Assembly: GCF_003054555.1 (NCBI RefSeq)
Contig: NZ_CP026304.1
Location: 7,006,001 to 7,070,000, forward strand
DNA length: 64,000 nucleotides
Source: Streptomyces lunaelactis
GTDB taxonomy: Bacteria > Actinomycetota > Actinomycetes > Streptomycetales > Streptomycetaceae
Direction: 5' to 3'
The position numbers and the translations under genes were made by a program. Position 1 is the stretch's first letter; the number at the start of each line of letters is the position of its first letter. The notes under the pieces are model-generated. The model searched no databases. It worked only from the letters and a program-made list of their open reading frames with translations, and was not told the DNA's origin. Positions 55,084 through 62,481 of this stretch are shown piece after piece.

Positions 55084-56097
55084 ATGACGACACCTGCCCT
55101 GACAGGCCTGTCTCCCAATCAAGGACCGACCGCGGGCGGCACCACGGTGACACTCACCGGAACCAACCTCGGCGACGTGACAACAGTCCGCTTCGGCACC
55201 ACAGCAGCTGCGTTCACGATCGTGTCCGCCACACAGATCGCCGCCACCGCCCCTCCCGGATCCGTGGGGCCTGTTCAGGTCACCGCCACCAGCCCCGGCG
55301 GCACCAGTGGAGGGCTGGCCTTCTACTACGTCGCCCTGCCGGTCCTGACGGGCGTGTCTCCCGGTCAAGGACCGACCGCGGGCGGCACCGCGGTGACACT
55401 CACCGGAAGCAACTTCAGCCAAGTGACGACAGTCCGCTTCGGCACCACAACAGCCGCGTTCTCGGTCCTGTCCGCCACACAGATCAACTCCATCGCCCCC
55501 TCGGCCCCTGCCGGATCCCCGGGACCTGCCCAGGTGACCGTCACCAGTCCCGGCGGCACCAGCGGCGGGCTGGCCTACTACTACGTCGCTCTGCCGGTCC
55601 TGACGGGCGTGTCTCCCGGTCAAGGACCCATTGCGGGCGGCGCCGCGGTGACACTCACCGGAGCCAACCTGCTCAATGCCACGAGTGTCCGCTTCGGCAC
55701 CACAGCAGCTGCGTACTCGGTCGTGTCCGCCACACAGATCACCGCCACCGCCCCTCTCGGATCCACGGGGTTCGCCCAGGTCACCGTCATCACACCCGGC
55801 GGCACCAGCGGAGGGGTGGGCTACCAATATGTCGCTCTGCCGGTCCTGACGGGCGTGTCTCCCGGTGAAGGACCGACCGCGGGCGGCACCACGGTGACAC
55901 TCACCGGAACCAACCTCGGCGACGTGTCAGCAGTCCGCTTCGGCACGACAGCGGCTGCGTTCTCGGTCGTGTCCGCCACACAGATCACCGCCACCGCCCC
56001 CACCGGATCCGCGGGAGCCGTCCAGGTCACCGTCATCAGCGCCGGCGGCACCAGCGCGGGACTTACCTACACCCGGATCCAACTCCCCAGTATCTGA
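55084..56097 (+). CDS. IPT/TIG-domain protein, four tandem modules
   Basis: The protein has 337 residues made of four close copies of an ~84-residue module. Each opens LTG(L/V)SP(N/G)(Q/E)GP, contains TVRFGTT(A/T)AAF, and closes with SPGGTSGGLA(F/Y)YYVALPV. The four modules are very similar at DNA level, so recent amplification is likely. There is no signal peptide, and the start (MTTPALTGLSPNQGPTAGGT) enters the first module at once, as in the upstream gene. The ATG at 55084 has AAAGAGG nearby. Both IPT genes point away from a collagen-like gene on the opposite strand. Confidence 0.88.
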   Translation: MTTPALTGLSPNQGPTAGGTTVTLTGTNLGDVTTVRFGTTAAAFTIVSATQIAATAPPGSVGPVQVTATSPGGTSGGLAFYYVALPVLTGVSPGQGPTAGGTAVTLTGSNFSQVTTVRFGTTTAAFSVLSATQINSIAPSAPAGSPGPAQVTVTSPGGTSGGLAYYYVALPVLTGVSPGQGPIAGGAAVTLTGANLLNATSVRFGTTAAAYSVVSATQITATAPLGSTGFAQVTVITPGGTSGGVGYQYVALPVLTGVSPGEGPTAGGTTVTLTGTNLGDVSAVRFGTTAAAFSVVSATQITATAPTGSAGAVQVTVISAGGTSAGLTYTRIQLPSI

Positions 56098-56407
56098 GTG
56101 AGCGCAGTACCACCCAGCCGTTGACGCTCGCTGGGAGACCGCCAATTCTCCGGTGTAAAACCGAGATTGGGTGCCGAGCCAGATCTGCTCGCTGGTGAGG
56201 CGGCCGCCGAAGGCGATGCCGAACGCCTGCGGAGCCGGCTCCCAGCGAGTGGTCCGGCGTTCGCGCCGACTGGGGGGCTCACAACCCCGCACACCAAGGC
56301 TGAGAGCGCCGGGCAGGAAGTCACGGCGGTCGCCCGCGTGACACCTCCCGGCCGCGTCTCCTCTCATACGGGCACGCCACAGTTCGGCCGGTACGAGCCG
56401 CACCGTC
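56098..56407. other. spacer between convergent IPT and collagen-like genes
   Basis: No conserved gene is identified. A minus-strand frame with some bias (AFGIAFGGRLTSEQIWLGTQ) passes through it, but I cannot place it in a family. A typical terminator hairpin is not obvious. Confidence 0.3.
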
Positions 56408-57457
56408 TTACGGCGCGCAAACCGCGTAGACAGTCACGAAGGTGTCCGCGACTTGGGCGTCGGCGTTGACGAATTGCCATCCGCTGGAAGGCCCTCCCAC
56501 CGGACCTACCGGAGTAGAAAGCACGGGACCGGTGACGTTGCCCGGACCGATCGGGGATGCGGTGTGTGCCACCGCGCTACCGCCCGTGGCAAACGTGTCA
56601 GTTGGGCAATCCACCGTAAACGTGCTGTCGGCTGCTTGAGGGCCGGCAACTTCCAGGGAGACCACGACGCTCTGCGCGCCGCTCGCGACGCCCTGCGACC
56701 CCTGCACACCCTGCGACCCCTGCACACCCTGCGCACCCTGCGCTCCGGCAGTGCCTTGTGGTCCCTGGCCGCCGGTGTCGCCCTGTGTGCCTTGTGGTCC
56801 CTGGCCGCCGGTGTCGCCCTGTGTGCCTTGTGGTCCCTGGCCGCCGGTGTCGCCCTGTGTGCCTTGTGGTCCCTGGCCGCCGGTGTCGCCCTGTGTGCCT
56901 TGTGGTCCCTGGCCGCCGGTGTCGCCCTGTGTGCCTTGTGGTCCCTGGCCGCCGGTGTCGCCCTGCGTGCCCTGCGGACCCTGGCCGCCGACTTCACCCT
57001 GCGACCCCTGCGAGCCCTGCGGACCCTGGTCTCCGACTTCGCCCTGCGAGCCCTGCGGACCCTGAGCACCCTGGGAACCTCCCGGGTCACCCGGCACACC
57101 TTGATTGCCCTGGACACCCTGCGGGCCTTGGGAGCCATCCACTCCGTCCTGGCCCGGAACACCCTGCGGGCCCTGGGCGCCCGGCCTTCCCTGCGGGCCA
57201 CGGTCCCGGTCCCGGTCCCGGTCCCGGTCCCGATCGGGGTCAGTGCCCGCCACCGGGACCATCCGCATCGCGCGGAACTCCTCACTAGTAGCGCCGTTCG
57301 GCCCTGGCGCTCTCTGGCTGGACCCCGCCCCTGGCCCATGGACAGCGTCAGCGACCGCTTGCACGGTCGGTAGAGCATTGAGCAACACGGCCAGCGTCCC
57401 AACCGACACCATCGCCGCAGTCTTCAAACGTGCATCCCGATTCCCTTTACGGCCCAC
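56408..57457 (-). CDS. secreted collagen-like protein
   Basis: The GTG at 57457 with AAAGG upstream gives 349 residues. A signal peptide ([20 protein letters not shown]...AVADA) is followed by a linker with an (Asp-Arg)n run, then ~150 residues of Gly-x-y triplets: [19 protein letters not shown] and a 12-residue unit [12 protein letters not shown] repeated six times. The C-terminal ~100 residues form a globular domain ([20 protein letters not shown], ..., [10 protein letters not shown]) with two Cys. It resembles bacterial collagen-like exosporium or adhesion proteins. Its Gln-rich triplets are unusual. It is convergent with the IPT genes, so a joint surface structure is possible. Confidence 0.88.
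   Translation of the reverse strand: MGRKGNRDARLKTAAMVSVGTLAVLLNALPTVQAVADAVHGPGAGSSQRAPGPNGATSEEFRAMRMVPVAGTDPDRDRDRDRDRDRGPQGRPGAQGPQGVPGQDGVDGSQGPQGVQGNQGVPGDPGGSQGAQGPQGSQGEVGDQGPQGSQGSQGEVGGQGPQGTQGDTGGQGPQGTQGDTGGQGPQGTQGDTGGQGPQGTQGDTGGQGPQGTQGDTGGQGPQGTQGDTGGQGPQGTAGAQGAQGVQGSQGVQGSQGVASGAQSVVVSLEVAGPQAADSTFTVDCPTDTFATGGSAVAHTASPIGPGNVTGPVLSTPVGPVGGPSSGWQFVNADAQVADTFVTVYAVCAP
56754..56969. repeat. six tandem 36-bp repeats in the collagen-like gene
   Basis: GCCTTGTGGTCCCTGGCCGC plus CGGTGTCGCCCTGTGT recurs about six times, nearly without change, and the flanking units are diverged. Each copy encodes 12 residues in frame. There are no spacers, so this is not a CRISPR array. The pattern suggests slippage or unequal crossing-over. 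Confidence 0.85.
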
Positions 57458-57590
57458 CGAACAACCTTTCTCACAGAACGAACGGCGACCCTCTGGAAGT
57501 GGCGAACTCACCCACAGTTCCAGACGCGCCAAAGTGTCAGAAACCGTTCTAGACCCAGGACGGTAGGAAATACGCAACAAAGCACGAAAT

Positions 57591-58019
57591 ATGACGAAGG
57601 GTCACCCGAACGGTAGTCGCCACCCGAACCCACTCGCAGGCATGGCCACCAGGGGTTGTGGCACCCGGGGGAATCGGGTGTGGCTTTTCAAGCAGCTCTG
57701 CTCCCACCCGGTTTGGCAGGGAAACCTCGTCCCTTGGCCAGGGGACAGCAGCGGGCGGCATCTGCGCGTGCGGGCGTACAAGGTCATGGCCGAGAACGCG
57801 CTTCGGAGGGTCCGCTTGTACGATGCCCGCGCGAGTTGCTTCACGTACCTCGCGAACAACGGGGTGCCGGATCACCTCCTTGCCCTGTGGGCGGGGCACA
57901 CCAACGCCAGGACCACGAAGCGCTGGTATGTGAAACCGAACGTGGAGGACCTTCGCCCGGCGGCGGAAACATGGGGAGGAATGGCGAGTCTCCCGACCCC
58001 CTCCCGTGAGAAATTGTGA
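57591..58019 (+). pseudogene. tyrosine integrase C-terminal fragment
   Basis: The recognisable part is RLYDARASCFTYLANNGVPD, HLLALWAGHTNARTTKRWYV and KPNVEDLRPAAETWG. It corresponds to the last ~80 residues of phage-type integrases: Arg in RLYDAR, the His-Thr motif LWAGHTN and the nucleophile Tyr in RWYVKP. The usual His of box II is Ala here (DARASC), and the text before about 57740 is not integrase-like. The stop at 58017-58019 lies 20 bases before pcaL. It is the left neighbour of an apparent attachment site inside pcaL. Confidence 0.75.
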
Positions 58020-58138
58020 GATATGGGAGCGTGAGCGGGTGAGTGAGACGACGACTAAGACCCTGCAATACCGCCTTGACGGGCCAGAAGACGCACCGGT
58101 CCTGATCTTGGGACCCTCGCTTGGTACCACATGGCACA
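57857..58138 (+). repeat. integrase-tail/pcaL-head junction, plus-strand copy
   Basis: It matches 24200-24482 in inverted orientation. The shared part starts at CAACGGGGTGCC and ends at ATGGCACA, about 33 codons into pcaL. The natural reading is the attachment region of an integrative element in which the gene 5' end is reconstituted by the element. Confidence 0.75.
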
Positions 58139-59337
58139 TGTGGGACCGGCAGATAGCCGAGCTGTCCCGCCAGTGGCGGGTGTTCCGGTTCGATCTGCCG
58201 GGCCACGGCGGCGCGCCCGCCCACCCGGCAGCGGCCGTCGGCGAGCTCGCCGACCGGCTGCTGATGACGCTCGACGAGCTGGGCATCCACCGCTTCGGGT
58301 ACGCGGGCTGCTCGATCGGCGGCGCTGTCGGCATCGAGCTGGCGCTGCGGCAGCCGCAGCGTGTCGCCTCCCTGGCGCTGGTCGCGGCCTCGCCCCGGTT
58401 CGGGACCGCGGACGAGTTCCGCCAGCGCGGCGTGATCGTCCGCACCAACGGGCTGGACCCGGTGGCCCGTACCGCCCCCGAACGCTGGTTCACGCACGGC
58501 TTCGCCGCCGCCCAGCCCGCGATCGTCGAGTGGGCCGTCCAGATGGTCCGCACCACCGACCCCGGCTGTTACATCGCCGCCTGCGAGGCGCTCGCGGCCT
58601 TCGACGTCCGCGCCGAACTCGGCCTCGTGGGCGTCCCCACGCTGGTCCTGGTCGGCTCCGAGGACCAGGTCACCGGGCCCGCCGAGGCCCGCACCCTGGT
58701 CGCCGGGATACCCGACGCCCGGCTCGCGCTGGTGCCGGGCGCCTCGCACCTCGCGCCCGTCGAGCAGCCCGCCGCCGTCACCGACCTGCTCGTACGCCAC
58801 TTCTCCCTGGCCTGGCAAACCGCATCTGATTCGACCACGGGTCTTTCGGCCATTCCCGCGCCCCCGGCCGTGCCCGCGATCTCCGCCCCGGTGACACCCG
58901 TCGCCGAGCTCACCTCCGCCTCGCCCGAGCAGCCGCGAGCCGTGCACACCGGGCGCCCCGATCCGTACGAAGCGGGGATGAAGGTACGCCGCGAGGTACT
59001 CGGCGACGCGCATGTGGACCGGGCGACGGACGCCGCCGACGACTTCACCGGCGACTTCCAGGAGCTGATCACCCGCTACGCCTGGGGCGAGGTCTGGACC
59101 CGCGAGGGCCTGGACAGACGCACCCGCAGCGTGGTGACGCTGACCGCGCTGGTCGCGGGCGGACACCTGGACGAGCTGGCCTTCCACACCCGCGCCGCCC
59201 TGCGCAACGGACTGACCCCCGCCGAGATCAAGGAAGTCCTGATCCACGCGGCCGTCTACTGCGGCGTCCCGGCGGCGAATTCCGCCTTCAGGGTGGCCCA
59301 CGCCGTCATTCAGGAGGAGACCACCCCCAGGACGTAA
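58039..59337 (+). CDS. pcaL: 3-oxoadipate enol-lactonase / 4-carboxymuconolactone decarboxylase fusion
   Basis: PcaL carries two steps of the protocatechuate branch of the beta-ketoadipate pathway. The GTG at 58039 (VSETTTKTLQYRLDG) with GGGAG upstream gives 432 residues. The N-terminal alpha/beta-hydrolase has the oxyanion region GPSLGTTWHMWD, the nucleophile elbow GCSIGGAVG, and Asp/His near GSEDQVTGP and GASHLAPVEQP. After a Pro/Thr-rich linker the C-terminal ~125 residues are the CMD fold: VRREVLGDAHVDRATDAADD, ..., LVAGGHLDELAFHTRAALRN. Other pca genes are not visible here. The 5' end carries an integrase junction, so its native promoter was replaced. Confidence 0.92.
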   Translation: MSETTTKTLQYRLDGPEDAPVLILGPSLGTTWHMWDRQIAELSRQWRVFRFDLPGHGGAPAHPAAAVGELADRLLMTLDELGIHRFGYAGCSIGGAVGIELALRQPQRVASLALVAASPRFGTADEFRQRGVIVRTNGLDPVARTAPERWFTHGFAAAQPAIVEWAVQMVRTTDPGCYIAACEALAAFDVRAELGLVGVPTLVLVGSEDQVTGPAEARTLVAGIPDARLALVPGASHLAPVEQPAAVTDLLVRHFSLAWQTASDSTTGLSAIPAPPAVPAISAPVTPVAELTSASPEQPRAVHTGRPDPYEAGMKVRREVLGDAHVDRATDAADDFTGDFQELITRYAWGEVWTREGLDRRTRSVVTLTALVAGGHLDELAFHTRAALRNGLTPAEIKEVLIHAAVYCGVPAANSAFRVAHAVIQEETTPRT

Positions 59338-59356
59338 CCGGATGCAGGATGGAGGT

Positions 59357-59989
59357 ATGAGGCTCACGAAGAAGACGCATGCCTGCATCCGGCTGGAGAA
59401 GGACGGGCGGACGCTCGTCATCGATCCCGGCACCTTCAGTGAGGAGGATGCCGCTGTCGGAGCGGACGTCATCCTCGTCACCCACGAGCATCTCGACCAC
59501 TTCAACGAGGACCGGCTGCGGGCCGCCATGGAGGCTAACCCGGGCGCCGGGATCTGGACCCTGCGGAGCGTCGCCGAGAAGATCTCGGCGGCCTTCCCGG
59601 GCCGCGTCCACACCGTCGGCCACGGCGACACCTTCACCGCGGCCGGCTTCGACGTACAGGTCCACGGCGAGCTGCACGCCGTGATCCACCCGGACATCCC
59701 CCGGATCACCAACGTCGGCTATCTGGTGGACGGTTCGCTCTTCCACCCCGGCGACGCCCTCACCGTCCCCGACCATCCGGTCGAGACGCTGATGCTCCCG
59801 GTGCACGCCCCGTGGAGCAAGATCTCCGAGGTCATCGACTACGTACGCGAGGTGAAGCCGCAGCGCGCCATCGACGTCCACGACGCCCTGCTCACGGATC
59901 TCGCGAGGCCCATCTACGACACGCAGATCGGCGCGCTCGGCGGGGCCGACCACAACCGGCTGACCCCGGGCGAGAGCACCGACCTGTGA
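59357..59989 (+). CDS. MBL-fold metal-dependent hydrolase (UlaG-like)
   Basis: The protein is about 210 residues from the ATG at 59357 (MRLTKKTHACIRLEKDGRTL). The metallo-beta-lactamase motif is HEHLDHFN in VILVTHEHLDHFNEDRL, an Asp in FHPGDALTVP, and a further His near VHDALLTD. It resembles the L-ascorbate-6-phosphate lactonase-like (UlaG) group. The start codon follows GGAGG with only one base between, so translation may begin slightly upstream at 59342. It is placed 19 bases after pcaL. An 8-bp hairpin follows its stop. Confidence 0.85.
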   Translation: MRLTKKTHACIRLEKDGRTLVIDPGTFSEEDAAVGADVILVTHEHLDHFNEDRLRAAMEANPGAGIWTLRSVAEKISAAFPGRVHTVGHGDTFTAAGFDVQVHGELHAVIHPDIPRITNVGYLVDGSLFHPGDALTVPDHPVETLMLPVHAPWSKISEVIDYVREVKPQRAIDVHDALLTDLARPIYDTQIGALGGADHNRLTPGESTDL

Positions 59990-60010
59990 CAGCCGAACCC
60001 CCGGCTGTCA
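59987..60010. terminator. hairpin after the MBL-fold gene
   Basis: TGACAGCC (59987-59994) and GGCTGTCA (60003-60010) form an 8-bp perfect stem, overlapping the stop codon of the hydrolase gene. Confidence 0.55.
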
Positions 60011-60034
60011 GACCGCCCGGCTAGGCTTCTTCGC

Positions 60035-60814
60035 ATGCGCATCGCCACGTGGAACGTCAACTCGATCACCGCCCGGCTGCCCCGCCTGCTGGCCTGGCTG
60101 GAGAGCAGCGGCACGGACGTGCTGTGCATCCAGGAGACCAAGACCACCGAGCAGCAGTTCCCCTCCGACGAGCTGCGCGATCTCGGCTACGAGTCCGCGG
60201 TCCACGCGACCGGCAGGTGGAACGGCGTGGCCCTGGTCTCCCGGGTCGGCCTCGACGACGTCGTCAAGGGCCTTCCCGGCGGCCCGGAGTACGAGGGCGT
60301 GCAGGAGCCGCGGGCGATCTCCGCGACCTGCGGCCCGGTCCGCGTCATGTCGGTGTACGTGCCGAACGGCCGTGAGCCCGGCCACGCGCACTACGCGTAC
60401 AAGCTGCAGTGGTTCGATGCCCTGAAGGCGGCCGTCGCCTCCGACGCGGGGGCCGCTCGCCCCTTCGCGGTCCTCGGTGACTTCAATGTCGCCCCCACCG
60501 ACGACGACGTCTGGGACCGGGAGTTCTTCGAGGGACAGACGCATGTCACCCCGGCCGAGCGGGCGGCGCTGGAGGCGCTGCGCCAGGCCGGGCTCTCGGA
60601 CGTGGTACCCCGGCCCCTCAAGTACGACCACCCCTTCACCTACTGGGACTACCGCCAGCTGGGCTTCCCCAAGAACCGCGGCATGCGCATCGACCTGGTC
60701 TACGGCAACGAGGCCTTCGCCAAGGCGGTCAAGGACAGCTATGTCGACCGGGAGGAGCGCAAGGGCAAGGGCGCTTCGGACCACGCGCCTGTTGTTGTCG
60801 ATCTCGACATCTGA
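60035..60814 (+). CDS. xth: exodeoxyribonuclease III
   Basis: The protein has 259 residues, typical for Xth/ExoA apurinic endonuclease and 3'-5' exonuclease of base-excision repair. All EEP-fold motifs are present: MRIATWNVNSITARL, the metal-binding Glu in CIQETKTT, Tyr in VYVPNGREPG, Asp/Asn in VLGDFNVAPTDDDVWD, and the catalytic Asp-His in GASDHAPVVVDLDI. It appears to be its own transcription unit between hairpins. Confidence 0.95.
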   Translation: MRIATWNVNSITARLPRLLAWLESSGTDVLCIQETKTTEQQFPSDELRDLGYESAVHATGRWNGVALVSRVGLDDVVKGLPGGPEYEGVQEPRAISATCGPVRVMSVYVPNGREPGHAHYAYKLQWFDALKAAVASDAGAARPFAVLGDFNVAPTDDDVWDREFFEGQTHVTPAERAALEALRQAGLSDVVPRPLKYDHPFTYWDYRQLGFPKNRGMRIDLVYGNEAFAKAVKDSYVDREERKGKGASDHAPVVVDLDI

Positions 60815-60872
60815 CGTCGGTTGACGCGCGCCCAGTGGTGCGTTCAGCCGCAGGGATGCGAGGCTGAGCGGT

Positions 60873-61325
60873 ATGAACATCCCTTTCTTGGACAACTGGC
60901 TCAAGCGGCACGGCGGTGAGCACGAGGAGAACGCGCTCACCGCGGGAAGCGAGAACGACCCGGAGAGAGCGGCAGCCGTCGCCGAGTTGCTCTCCGAGTG
61001 CGAGCTGCTGCGTGTCCGGGCAGGGCAGGCCGGGCTCGAACTGGACGACTCCCCGGCCTCGTTGGGCGCGCTCGACCAGCTGCCCCCGCGCTGGCGCGAC
61101 GACCCGGAGGAGCTGCCCTGGCTGGGCAACGACGCGGGTCTCTACCTCGGCACCGTGATCGTCCGTACGGTCCCGGGCGCGACCTGGCACATCTGGCCCG
61201 GCGGCCATCCGGTCGTCCGGCTCGTCTCGGGCCGGGAGATCGGCGTGGTGGAGGCGGGACTCGACTGGGCGGGCACCGGCGCGCCCCAGCTCTCCCAGGT
61301 CTACGCGGAAGCGGCCGAAGCCTGA
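60873..61325 (+). CDS. DUF6278-like protein, 150 aa
   Basis: The start MNIPFLDNWLKRHGGEHEEN and the central ...PPRWRDDPEELPWLGNDAGL, then YLGTVIVRTVPGATWHIWPG, are a pattern I know from a Streptomyces family (DUF6278, from memory). It has no signal peptide, no cysteines in a motif and no known role. The arrangement, a helix hairpin plus a beta domain, is soluble. It follows xth by 58 bases in the same direction. Confidence 0.7.
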   Translation: MNIPFLDNWLKRHGGEHEENALTAGSENDPERAAAVAELLSECELLRVRAGQAGLELDDSPASLGALDQLPPRWRDDPEELPWLGNDAGLYLGTVIVRTVPGATWHIWPGGHPVVRLVSGREIGVVEAGLDWAGTGAPQLSQVYAEAAEA

Positions 61326-61352
61326 GCCGAGCCCGGCTCGTGCCTGACGGCT

Positions 61353-61369
61353 GCCGTTATTAATACGGC
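61353..61369. promoter_or_regulatory. AT-rich dyad before the glutamate ABC ATPase gene
   Basis: GCCGTTATTAATACGGC has 5-bp arms around a TATTAAT core. It is followed by TTATGCCC and TTTATGCG. It stands out from the GC-rich surroundings and may be a promoter with regulator site, 96-112 bases before the ATPase gene. Confidence 0.45.
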
Positions 61370-61464
61370 TTATGCCCTATTTATGCGTGTCGAGTGTGAA
61401 GTCCCTTATCGGGCTGGATAGTTTGCGCTGACCTCGACACGGCTGAGAGTGGGTAGGGCAGCGT

Positions 61465-62208
<744 letters not shown>

Positions 62209-62269
62209 CCGGGGGATTGCTGGACTCATGATGCGTACGAGACCCACTGAAGTGCCATGGAGTCGCCGG

Positions 62270-62404
62270 ATGACCGATCCTCCTGACCTCTACGACATCC
62301 CGGGGCCCGACACCCGCAATCCGAGAACAGAGGCCGTGGAAAGTGCCCCGGCCCAACCAGGGACGCTGCTGCCAACAGGTCCCCCCACGCCCGCCAGGGC
62401 ATAG
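62270..62404 (+). pseudogene. possible stump of an amino-acid ABC permease
   Basis: The frame MTDPPDLYDIPGPDTRNPRT resembles the N-terminus of GluD-type permeases, which begin with a LYDxPGP motif before the first membrane span. No membrane segment follows, and the frame ends at 62404. The place right after the ATPase supports the reading, but the match is short. Confidence 0.35.
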
Positions 62405-62481
62405 GGGGAGAGCGCAGCAGCTCGTGGGGCACGGCCCTCCCCCTGCCTTCGGTGGGGGGACCACCTGGCGGTAGCCGGTGA

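Noticed and set aside
56754..56969. Regular 36-bp repeats as a CRISPR array
   Set aside because: There are no spacers, the repeats lie in frame inside a collagen-like gene, and no cas genes are nearby.
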